NCBI GenBank assembly: GCA_013400155.1
Contig: VXBM01001578.1
Coordinates: 63,048-127,047 of the forward strand
DNA: 64,000 nucleotides
Direction: 5' to 3'
Source of the DNA: Helopsaltes ochotensis
Taxonomy: Eukaryota > Chordata > Aves > Passeriformes > Locustellidae
The notes beneath the pieces were generated by a model. The model saw nothing but the letters and a program-made list of their open reading frames with translations, was not told the origin of the DNA and searched no databases. Both the position numbers and the translations under genes were made by a program. This document shows, piece by piece, positions 53,019 to 64,000 of the stretch. Each line of letters starts with the position of its first letter. Within the stretch, counting starts at the first letter, position 1.

Positions 53019-55345
53019 ACTAAAAATCTGCTACAATATATAATGCTAAAGCAGTCAGTTTCAAAGAGGGAGACCAAGTGATTTATTCTAATATAAACCT
53101 TGTCATACCACTTGTAGTGGTAGAGCCCTGATGTATTTGTTTGACTGTTAATCTCAAAATATGCCCGTGTTAATTTGTACTGCTTATCTCACAGTGATGA
53201 GAGGGAAAATAAAATTCTTGCATAGCAAGTGGTAATCAGGAATGCTCCCATTAAAAAAAAAAATCCGTTTCCTTGAAGGCAGCTGCTGCTGTTGAAAAAG
53301 CAATGCCTACAGAGGCACGTCAAAGCAGCAATATTTCGTTGCTTATCTGTTTCTCAAGACCAAGTGTGAGAAGCCACAGCTACCTTCCTGTTAAAGTCCT
53401 TCTTGCACGTGATTGATACCTGGTAACCAGAGAGGCCTGAGCAGAGGATCACTAAGTGGAGTGGAAGGGAATCATCCTTGCAGGACATGTTTATCAGTCC
53501 AGAGATCAATAATTCATAGCAAGTCAAGGAGTCTACTTCAGACACCCTTGTATAAACTACAGATTCCTTTTTTCTCTCAAATGCTGGAGAATCAGATTTA
53601 TTACCCTCAAGGTCAGTTTCTTTAAAAAATGAAGTCTCCTTCAAACCACATTCACAGAGTTCACAGGAAAACTTATCAAAAGCCTACTCTTCATGCAAAG
53701 GGTCTGTTCTTTGCAGTTGCCTTACTTTATGTGCCTTTACTCACTCACCCTGCCCCAGATTTGCAGCTTTCTCATAATCAATGTTTCACTGCTCTGGAGG
53801 CACCTTCCTTCATTAGCACCAGCGAGAACACTCGTAAGTGCACTGCACAAACAGTCAAAGCCAGGGCTATGCCAGTGTTGGTTCCATAGGGCTGGAGAAC
53901 TCCAGATTTTACAACTCTGGAGGTATCATTTACCCAATTTAATCAGTGATCTGATTTGGGCAGACAAACTTTTCAGGAATGAAAGTTCTACTTTACAAAG
54001 ACTACTACAAAGTTACTAATTCAAAACTATTATTAAAATTCCCCTACGCCTACACAGCATTTCTAAAATCATTAATGATGTTTCCAGGTAAAAGATACTT
54101 AAATGTAATTCCTTACTTTCAAACCAGTCACATCCCATCAATGGTGTTTCAACACCTTGGCTACCAGCAGCCTGTCATCCTCTCCAGAGGGCAAACAAGT
54201 TTCACTCAGAGGAAAGGAGCTGGAAAGATGAGAGTGCTAATCCAGTAGAAGCAGCCATGGGTGGATCCCTACATTTACAGTCAAGAGAAGATACTTGTAT
54301 GCCACTTATTACACTACTTACTCCCAACCTTGTGCAATGGATCAATTCCTCTATTTTTGCCATTTCCTTTTCCATAAATAGATTCTGCATGCACCTCCCT
54401 TTGCTTTCCTGTAGCTGTTCCAAGTAATTAACATTGCCATTTTCTGTTTCTTTAGAGTCAGTTTGAAGAAACCCTTGGAATAACTATTTTTGTGCCTGCT
54501 TGGAGCTGCTTAGAGAGAACATCCTTTGCTAGTCAAAACCCAGAAGGAAATTAAAATACCATGGGGAAAATCCCCGACCCCTTTTCCGCAACATCTGGAT
54601 CAGGAGGTAAAACATGAAGCAAAATCTAGCAACATGCAGTTGCCATCATTCAACTTTTACAATCTATGCAGCTTTGGGTTTTGTTTTGGTGAGGTTGCCT
54701 GTTTTATAAAGACTATTTTTTTTGGTGCCTGTTAGAAGAGATTTTCCTCTGGAGAAACATACACAACTATTATGGGCTCTGCACACTAATAGTAGGGTTG
54801 GTAGCTGTACTTCACATGTCAGAACTTAACCATGTCCCTTGCTAGAGGTCTACAACCTAAGGGCAGTTAGCAGGCAGTGGGCATGTTTGAATGCCAGCAG
54901 TGGTATGGGTGACATTCCCAGGCAATCCTACTCCCAGGTTACAAACACGTGTCTTGGTGCCACCCCCCTTATGCTGTACACCACACAAAGGTGTTATGAT
55001 CCTGGCTGTGACTGCGGTCACTCCGTCAGCAAAACAGTCTCTGCACTCCCTACCAGCATCAGAGGCACTTGAGGTTTTCTGAGAAGACTCTTTGAAGGCA
55101 ACTTTTCCCCCAGCCCAGCCTTCCCCTAGTCCAGTTCTTCCCCTTCATCTTCAAGCCAAGCACAGGGAATTTCCCAGAACTGTTTAACGGTTGCAAAGAC
55201 CCAGTTCAAGGGGCTGATCAGTCAAGACTGGGAGACAAAATGTGTTCCCAAAATGCCAAGGAGCTTTCCAAACATAGTATCCAGTAAATGTCTGCCAAAA
55301 TCACAAGCACTTACTTTGCTGGAAGGAGCTCAAAACAAGACGAAG

Positions 55346-55381
55346 ACAGGATGCTAACAAGACAAGTGCTAACAAGACATT
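55346..55381 (+). repeat. Two tandem copies of a GCTAACAAGACA unit
   Basis: GATGCTAACAAGACAAGTGCTAACAAGACA: the 12-base unit occurs twice, five bases apart. Minor. Confidence 0.8.
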
Positions 55382-58300
55382 GAGGCATCACATGTACAGT
55401 AAGTACTTGAGGTTCATGAGCTAATAGACTAAACACTCAGTCCCTATGTAAAGGTCTCTAAATTCACCTGCAGTTAAGAGTTGCTTCAGAGGTGACTTGG
55501 AATTGATGGAAAAAGACACTTCCCGCAGGGAAGAAGATAGCATGAAGATAACTGCTGTGGCCAAGCTCTTCCTTCTAAAGCACTCACGTTTAGATAAAAA
55601 GTCAGGGCAAGCTTATCTGTTTCACTTGCTTCCCTCTGTCCTTCAACTAAGAGATTCCTAGCAGTTTAGGTCTGTTACAGAGAGGGGAGTTGAACACAGG
55701 GCTGCCTGTTCTAGACACCCAGAGTATGGCTTGGGTGTGGCACATGAAGTTCTTGGCCAGCTCACAGCCCTCACTTGAACCTCTGAACAATGGCCAGACT
55801 TCTAGGAGCTAGAACACAGTCTTACTGTGGGATCTGACTGCCCAGACTATGAGCCATCCCTCCAAATTTAACTACATGCACAGTCAAGTATGAGCTAAAG
55901 CTGTTTCATCATCCTGTGATTTTCAGCTTTATCATTTCCAGCACGCTAGACAAATCCAGCAACTTCCTTTCAGTACAGGCTCTCATTTAGGCTGGCTGCA
56001 TTTTCATATCTATTTAGGTCATAGTTCCCTAAAAGACAGGATTTCCCCTAAATGGCTCAGTTCTATACTTCTCTTTAATATTCAGTTTCCCCACCCATAT
56101 TTGCTTCCCTCACCACTGACCTGTTTTAGATTTTAAATAGTCCTGTTGGGACTGTCCACAGTTTATAAAAGCCCAACTTCTGAATTGCTGAAGTATTCTT
56201 TGTTATTTTAAGCTCCGTCTAGTTCAAGCATCTCAGCTTTCCTAATACAGAGAAGAGTAGCCACACCACCATGAGAGAACCCCATGTTCCAAAAGGTTCC
56301 TGAAGGGGCACAGGAGCTGAGGAGAGCAGTGACATGGCACATGCAATGTCTGTAACCACCACCACAAGAAGCCATCCAGAGCAACCCTCCCAATCACTCC
56401 TCTGGGTTCATTCTTGTACTCCACAACTACACCACAAGTAGGAATCCAAAAGGATGAATTAGGGTGGGAAAAACTCTTCTGTTATTTTCTCCAGCAGAAT
56501 AATATCATTGGTCCTGTTCACTACATTTACACAGGGGTACTGCTACAGGCCATACTGTAGAGGAAGGGCAAGATGGCTTTTTGGGTACAACTGGACAAAA
56601 TGGACCAAGCTATTGAACCACTCTTATTCCTACTCCCAGGCATACCTGCTTTATCCTTTGCAGCAGCTCTGATACAGAACCCCTTGGTGAGATTTACCAT
56701 CAAGCCACATATATACATGCCATTAACCCCATTTTCTGTTGAACTTCAGAACAGAACTGGTGAAAAACTTTTCATTGGCAGCAAACCATCAAAGCTCTCA
56801 AGCAAGAAACCAAGTTGATGTAGTTCATTCAAGGCTGCAATTAAATCCACACTCTTAGGTTCACATTCACACACTTCTTGAAATACACTGTTTGAAATGG
56901 GGCTATTTTAGAAAGAAAGCCTGATAAGCTTCAGCTAACACCTGAGGCCTAGATGCATTGATGAAGACATTGCTGAATGCCGAGGAATGTCAGTGGTCAA
57001 GTAAGAGTTATTAACAGAAATAGACTTCTTGTATCAAGTGGGCAAGAATAATTTCCTTACACAAACTGCAGTTTCAATATCCAGATCCTTGATTCTCCTC
57101 TACAGAGATGTTATGGACCATCCTTATGCAAATAAGCCAAACTGCTAGTGGTCTTCCTAAAGATGCAAACTTCCTAAGATCAAAACTGAGAAACTCAGCT
57201 GGGTAGTAGGATGAGAAATACCCAGATGCTGAGTACATCTCCTGAATAGGTCAACATACATGCAGATATAACCTAAATAAGCAAACAGTAAAACTCACTA
57301 GACTAAGGAGATGCAGGGAGCCTGGAAACCAGCCTTCTGCAAAGAACATTCAGAAGTCAACTTGAGAGTTTAGCTCTTACCCAGACCTGCTGTGTAGGGT
57401 AGCTTTATGTTTTCAGGTTTTTCCCTACGCTAAGGTACAGCAGCACAGGGTTGGCAGACATGAATTCAACTTTGATCAAAGTCAGGGGCTCCTTTAGTGT
57501 TCCTGCATGCAGATATCTTACCCCCTAACTGCACCTCTTCAGAACACTGGGAGCAGTAAGAGCAGCTAACTACTCCTGCTCAGGCTTGTTGTGGAAATGT
57601 ATAGATCCACATTAATGCACCTAATCACCCATTTTTCTCTAAGGGAATGGCAGACCAGCAAAATCACTTGGTTCATAACACTGTCTGAATCCTCTCAGAT
57701 CACAATTATTTTCAAATCCTCCCAAACACTGCCAAATCAAAGCTGTCATTAGAATATGGTAAAAGCATTTAATGGGAAAGTCATCTATGCCAAATTTTTC
57801 TGAGTCTAGAGCATTTGCACAGAACTATTTGTAAAAAGACAATGAAAAACTTGAAAGGACAGAGCTATGCAGCACACAGTCCAAGATTTTCTATAGAGAA
57901 AAAATCAGAGACACTCACCAAGCATTATTTTGCAGCTTAAAGACATTCAAAACTTAGCCATGGGAGAAGCGGCTGGTCACCTTACATTTGGTGCTTAGGG
58001 ACAGAAGAGACTTTGCATAGAGCTGCTATTTGAGCTGCTAAATCAAGTATAGAGCAAGCAACAAAGTCTAGGTGTTAAATCTGTCAGAACTTGAAGCATC
58101 AAAGGAGCAGCACAGTCTTCTGTCAGATTTTTACTTGATTATTTAGCATTTGTCACAACAAACACTAAGATAGCATTGTATTTCCTGTGCATGATGCTGA
58201 AGCAAGTACTGTTCAGATTGATCTGATCTTTTAGTGATTTGGAAGTTACTTAGTCCTTTTATTTGCTCTGCCTTTTGGTAGATTCAAGACAACACTATCC

Positions 58301-60014
58301 TGATTTATTCTTACAGATGAAAATGCTGACATCAACCCTCTTTCAAAAAAAGATCACTACCCTAAACTGCTGAATGTGCAAAAGGGTATTCAAACTGAGC
58401 ATAATACATTGCATTGCCTCTTGCAGTCACCCTTCAATTTGAGATGTTAGTAACAAACCACAGAGCAAGATAAAGGAAAAAAAATAGTTGGGGGTTTTTG
58501 AGATTTGCACTTCTGCATGTATGGCTGTCAATACAGAACCCCAGGCACACAGTGCAAAAGACATTGTGGTGTCTATAGATTTCACAAAGCCCAAGACACA
58601 TGCAGCAGCAAGCCATTACGAGTAAGAAAATTAATTTTCAGGAACATGCTGCTTCCTAGTTTGTCGTGGCTGGGTTAGAATACTATAGATTTCAGGGACA
58701 GTTTAATGTTTTAAGCAAACCAAAAAATATTAAGTCAATACTTGGGTTTTTTTCAATACCAGCTTCAGGTAAGAGGGGTTCCTCGATAGTTTTTGAAGTG
58801 AAGGACTAGTGTAGCAACAAAGAAAGTATGTCACCTCAGTATTACAGCAAAGAATAAGTTACAGTCCAGTTTCTGTAACAAAATCAGCATAATGGAGCTG
58901 TAGGCAGGAGGATTAAGACATCACTTATCAAAATGTTTTCTTGGCTTAGTGATAAAGCATTTCATGGTGTTGAATAACAACCATCTTCAAACCTTTCACA
59001 GTCCCAAACCTGGACTTGGAGCTTCCTTATTTATTTTTAGTAATACTAGTTTTTTCTGACCCCATTGTTCAAATTACCAGTAACTTTAGAGTTTTTGGGG
59101 CAGCTCACAAAATGAGCAGTCATGTCTAACAGTTCATACAGCAGCCTTCTGGTTGTCTAGGGGATTGTAAATAATGAAGTGATAGAACATAATCATTTTA
59201 CTGGTCTCTGCTTCCAGTATTTCACCAATGCAAACAAATTCACACATTGAGTGTGCCTTAGTGAAAATTACAGATACTGCAACAAAAATCGTATTGCTCA
59301 AACAGCACACTTTCAGCAACAGAAGAAGGCAGGTTTCTCAACTTTAGGCAAGCTCAGATCTTGATTTTTCACTGTAGGAAGATAACTGTGGCCACAGAAC
59401 ACTGAATATGGACAGACCCTGGATTCAATACATCCCGGTTAAAGCTTTCACAATCTATCCAAAAAAACCAAATGATGTTAATCAGTGACTTTTTCAAAAG
59501 TAGTTTTACGGTTCCTTAATATTGAGATACACATAGGAACAAATTAAATAAAAAAGATGTTGGCAAAACAGTTATTGATGCTTAAGCTTTTAATCTCATT
59601 CACAGACCACAAATATTTCTCAATATTGGGATGTAACATACAGTAGCAAAAAACACACTAGAGAAGCAACACCCTTCCTATGCCTGCTGTGCAGTGTCTC
59701 CACTAATGACTGCTGTCAAAACTTAGAGGAACATACGAATATAATGAGTAATATGATCTAGTGACTGCTATCAGTTATCCTAAAGGATAACTTTGCTGAT
59801 TTTAAAAACAAAACACACACAAACCATACACCAAACCAAACATGTCACAATATCGCATGTTTTTATTGCTTAGACACTAAGTATTCTATTGTCCCAGCTG
59901 TGCTATAAGCTACAATATAAGCAAATTTCTTTTAATCCTTCTATCTTTCCAGGCAACTTTGCTTTCTTGAAGATGTGTTTTTGCAGTCAGAGAGTAATTA
60001 GATTTAACAAGTTG

Positions 60015-60765
60015 CTAGGTGCTACTGAAAGGCATTTAAAGGACACTTAAGCATTTAAAAGAAAATGCAATCATCAGGCACAGCCAACATGGGCTCATGA
60101 AGGGAAAGCCATAACTAATTTGATATCCTTCTACAATAAGGTCACACACCCAATGGATGAAGGAAAAGTGGTGGATGTAGTTTTGCAGTATTTTAGTAAA
60201 GCTTTTGATACTGTCTCTCAGCATCCTTCTAGACAACTGGCAAAATAAGGAATTTCAATGTGTACTGGATGAAGAACCAGGGGCACACATCCCTCTGCAG
60301 GGCTCAGAGGGATGCAGGGAATGGGGCTGTGTCTGGCTGGCAACCAGTCACCAATGGACTGGCAAGTGCAGTTCAGTATTTTTATCAATGATTTGGACTG
60401 CAGGAGCTGAATGCACCATTAGCAAAGGAACTGACAATACCAGCACTGGGTGTGCTGTTGACCCTCTCAAGGGACACAAGGCCTTTCAAAGGAGTCTAGA
60501 TAAATAAAAGCCTAATGATCAGTGGCATAAAATTCAAAAAGAACAAATGCCAGATTCTGCACGTGGAGCAGAGTAATAACAGGCACAAGTCCAAACTGGG
60601 AAAGGAGTGGCAGGAGAGCAGCCCTGCAAAAAGGATTTGAGAGTGCTGTTCAGCAGCAGGCCCAAAAGAAGAGCCAGCACTGTGCCCTTGTAGACAAGAG
60701 GGCAAAACCCACCCTGGAGGGCATCAAACACAGCCAGTCCAAAGAGGTTATCTTCATTAAAGTGT
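60015..60765 (+). mobile_element. CR1 LINE fragment with remnant of reverse-transcriptase reading frame
   Basis: Reads GGCACAGCCAACATGGGCTC, AAGGTCACACACCCAATGGA, GGATGTAGTTTTGCAGTATT, and AGTAAAGCTTTTGATACTGT with CTCAGCA, which is the CR1 'FSKAFDTVSH' reverse-transcriptase motif. It then continues as the downstream CR1 sequence (GATGAAGAACC, GGGACACAAGGCC, CATAAAATTC). Diverged, frame-broken and truncated at both ends. Edges approximate. Confidence 0.88.
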
Positions 60766-61348
60766 CTACTTAATGATCGGTAAGCAAATCCTTACTTTTA
60801 TTATGTATGTACAAATCCCTCTTTCTCTATAATTTCTAACTAATAAGACTAGTAGGATTCTTTTCATATAGGAAGATTTATTGGACCACCAAGCATTGTG
60901 TGGGTTTTACATTACCACTTTTTTACTGGTCAACCTGGTACTGCTTGAATTTGTCAGCAGTGGAACTGCCTTATCTCTTACAGTGTGCCTTCGGAACCAT
61001 TTGCTGACATTCTGCAAGTCCTGTAAATTACAATTGTCAGGAAGATATCAAGTTCCGGATTTCAACAGAGAAAAAAATTATACGCAACCCAAACCCTCAT
61101 GTCCATCCAGAAAACTGCCTGAAAAGACATTTAGCATATTGACAAACTAAATTTTTCTTTGCTCTCTGAGTATACTGATTTGGAAAAGTAAATTGAAAAA
61201 ATAAAAACTATGCCATATTTATATTTGTAGAGACATTATGAATGATGTTATATATTCCTTCCTCTGGGAGATAGAAGATATCAAGCATCTTGACATTTCA
61301 GCCTAATAATTTTGCTGGCAGCTCAGTTTTTGCACTGTAACCAAGTAC

Positions 61349-61447
61349 AATGTAATTCTGGGCTAAACTTTTCCTTGCTATAGCTTTTCAACTATACAGT
61401 ACCATTGAAAAGTTATGGCAAGGAAAAATTTAGCCCAGAATTCCATT
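61349..61447. repeat. Near-perfect 43-base inverted repeat (hairpin, 13-base loop)
   Basis: The left arm 61349-61391 (AATGTAATTCTGGGCTAAAC and on to CTTTTCAA) and the right arm 61405-61447 (TTGAAAAGTTATGGCAAGGA and on to AATTCCATT) are reverse complements at 39 of 43 positions. In a plus-strand RNA two of the four differences become G-U pairs. GTAACC occurs directly on both flanks (61337-61342 and 61449-61454). It could be a microRNA-like precursor, a tiny MITE or a local inverted duplication. Confidence 0.9.
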
Positions 61448-61696
61448 AGTAACCCTAGAATTCCATGCCTTATTAGCCTATGTTATATAAAACCAAATAC
61501 ATTTATTAAATGCTGCAACTAAATCAAATCACAATGGCATGTTTTTCCTGTACTGTCACTTCACCACCAGAACCAGATTCCCAATCAAGAATGGAAAAAT
61601 GCTCTGATAAGGGCTTACAAAGGAGAACAGTACAAACCAGTGATATGCATACAGACAAGAATGGCTCATGGCTGCAAAAAAGTCATCAGTTTACAG

Positions 61697-61747
61697 CTGG
61701 ACTCAAACTTAAAGATCTTTTTCAACCAAACTGATTCTATGATTCCA
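61697..61747 (+). mobile_element. CR1 or SINE 3' tail remnant
   Basis: GCTGGACTCAAACTTAAAGA then TCTTTTTCAACCAAACTGAT and TCTATGATTCC, the terminal ~50 bases typical of CR1 and CR1-tailed SINEs. Too short to assign a subfamily. Confidence 0.65.
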
Positions 61748-64000
61748 CCTCAAGAACACAGGAAGGCACACAATTGCAGAATACCTGTTTTCCAATATGT
61801 TGCATGCAAAATTCTCCAATATCAACAACCCCATTGCCCCTACCAAAAAAAAGGAAAAAAAATACAAGCAAATTTTTACAGTATTCACACTCCAGGACAG
61901 TAAAATTCTGTCTCCTGAGAAAACTTTCCTCTAGGAAACAAACAAACTGGCAAAGAGAACTAGAAATTTGCAAGAATACAGCTCAGTCTGGACCATGAAT
62001 ACCATGGCACTTGATTCACTGTTTCAGGTATTCTTTCTGAACTCTTCTGAGATTTCATTTTAGTCTATACGGAATCCCAGCTGGCAGAGAAAGGAATATC
62101 TCTTTCCCCTTCTAGTCCATCACCTCATTGTTGCCTAATTAAATGTTTCTCTACAGAGCTGATCAGATTCAGAGCTTTTTCATTTATTCCTCCTTTAGGG
62201 ACACTCCTGCGCCCTTGTCCATAGCTATTCATCAACCAGCAAGAGACAAAGGGGAAGAGGCCTAGCATGGCCAAGTACTTCTATTCCTTAGCCTGGCAAT
62301 AGGATGAGAAAGGGTCAACGTTCTTTCATCCACAGTTTGTATTTTTCAACAGGTTCCTCAGAACAGCTACTGCAGCTTCAGAGATGTTAAAGCAACTAGG
62401 TAAAAGCATACTGCAGGAGTCATGCCTTTAAAAACATCTTCAAAGGGTGTTTTTTCCCCCCATTTAAGTTCAACAATCTGCTGTACAATGGTGAGGAGTT
62501 TCTCACTGCCCCACTACTGCACTGGAGGATCACACACTTGTAGAAGTGAATATATCCTTTCACAGCTGCACAGGAAGGAAGAAGCACTGGATCACCTACC
62601 TATTGATAGGCACAGTTGCTGCAGCCATAATTGTCTCTTGACAATATAAAGCCCAAACCTCTGCAATTTCAGGTTCTAAACCCCTGAAAAGTTGTGGATG
62701 ATCCTGTGGTCTTACAATAATCAAGTCTGCCATTGACTGTCTCTTCCTACCTCCCCACCAAGTATTTGCTTTAAACATTACCTTAAGAGTCAACATTAGC
62801 TGCTGGGCTCAGAAGGGTGGGTTTTATGCCCACAACTTCCAAAACACTTGAATGCTCCATCTAGAAACAACCACAGGAATGTTACAAAGAGATATGCTTG
62901 ACAGAGTAGCCTTCCATCAACCTAGAGACTTCAGCCTTGTTTCGAAGTTTCAGATGGGATAAAAACAAACTCTCAATTCAATATTATTGGCTACACTATG
63001 CAAATATCTGCTGTTCCCAAAGACCCTTAGGGAAAAGCAAGCAATTAATTGGCTGCTTACTATTGCTCTTAATTTACATCAGTTAATTGCCCTGGATTAT
63101 TCCTGGGTAGAGAGATATCCTCTTTTCCAATAGCGTGACTACAGGAGCAGACACTCCTTGCTGGAGTTTGTTTCTAGTAGAATCACTTAGCAAATAGACA
63201 AAAGGGAAATGGGACATGGGAATGATAGACATCCAAGGAGTCTAAATCTTGGAGCTCTTTTCAAACCAACCCCACTGTAGTTCTCAGAACAGTGATTAAG
63301 CACAGATAACAGCTTTGTTGTGCAAATTCAGGGAGGCCCTCTTGCTGCACAGAAGCAGAGGAAAAAAAAAATGAAGTAAGCCAAATAAGGTTGCTCGAGC
63401 TGCACCGAGTCAGGAAAGAGTCCAGGAGATGACGCAGTCAGAGGAAGCTTTTAGTCAGTTTCCTTCATACCCTGGAGCAGAGCCAGAGCCACCTCTGTGG
63501 AGGAAGAGGGGCGTCTCTGTGGAGTAGGCATTGATCAGCAGGGACGTGGCCAGGCCAGCAGCCCCAGGAGGGTGCTGTCCCCCGGCACACCCAGTGTTGC
63601 CAGCAAAAGGTATTTGAATCCTTCGGTTTCAGTTCATCAGCTGTCATTCAAGCAGCTACTGGGGACTTAGTGAGCTTTTTGAGAGAATTTCACTTCAGAC
63701 TAGACATTATACATAAAACAACTTAAACAAGTTTCCTCTAGAGGCAGAGATGCCATTTCCTTTCAAAATAAAGGAATCCATATTAAGACATCTTATGAAC
63801 TTCCTCATGAGAAATGCAAGAATTGTAATTAAACTTCAGAGGTGACTAATCAGACAAGGTAGAATCACCCCACGGAAAGGGGTGTAATGCCCTGAAGGTT
63901 TAAAAAAAGATGCTGTTTGTTATGGTGACAGGATATTTGCAAGAAGTGAGTGGTGATGAACCCCTGATAGGAGGCACCTCTGTCTTAAAGAGCAGCAGAC

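Noticed and set aside
60181..60240. Reverse-transcriptase motif as evidence of an endogenous retrovirus
   Set aside because: The motif and its flanks are CR1 LINE sequence; no LTRs, primer-binding site or gag/env-like frames were seen.

Overview
This is nuclear DNA from a bird, most likely a passerine. Evidence: spliced vertebrate genes with GT-AG introns, several fragments of the avian LINE CR1 (left end at 3879, 14859 and 24480 in minus orientation; 30040, 38855, 60015 and 61697 in plus orientation), and at 52866-53018 a short SINE with a tRNA-Ile-like head joined to a CR1-like tail. I recall that this composite type was described from zebra finch and passerines (TguSINE1). The passerine call rests mainly on that SINE and is an inference.

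Layout. (1) 1-12.6 kb, plus strand: the 3' part of an ARHGAP20-like Rho GTPase-activating protein gene. It runs from the end of the PH domain through the RA and RhoGAP domains and a 571-residue tail in one large last exon, then a ~2 kb 3' UTR. (2) 12.6-16.0 kb: a gap between convergent genes. It holds a coding-looking minus-strand segment (13457-13652), an isolated CpG-rich block with a CTCF-like core (about 14660-14830) and a CR1 copy. (3) 16.0-20.4 kb, minus strand: a complete four-exon adrenodoxin-like (FDX1-like) mitochondrial [2Fe-2S] ferredoxin gene of 183 codons. (4) 20.4-26.7 kb: intergenic. (5) 26.7 kb to beyond the window end, minus strand: moesin (MSN), with exons 2-13 and the 3' UTR present. 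Exon 1 (the first four residues or so) was not found, so the last 18.4 kb is read as part of intron 1.

The ERM gene is MSN and not RDX: the N-terminal ISVRV sequence, the acidic linker without a proline run, and the C-terminus RIDEFESM are moesin-type. In mammals the order RDX - FDX1 - ARHGAP20 is a cluster on human 11q22. Here MSN sits beside an FDX1-like and an ARHGAP20-like gene in the same order. The simplest reading is that the window is the whole-genome-duplication sister (ohnologous) segment, which kept a second adrenodoxin-like and a second ARHGAP20-like gene. This, together with the divergent but apparently intact ferredoxin, is the most interesting content.

The genes do not form a pathway: MSN links cortical actin to membrane, ARHGAP20-like should switch off Rho-family GTPases, and the ferredoxin should carry electrons in mitochondria. 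Exon boundaries were placed by splice consensus and by checking that reading phase is continuous across every junction.
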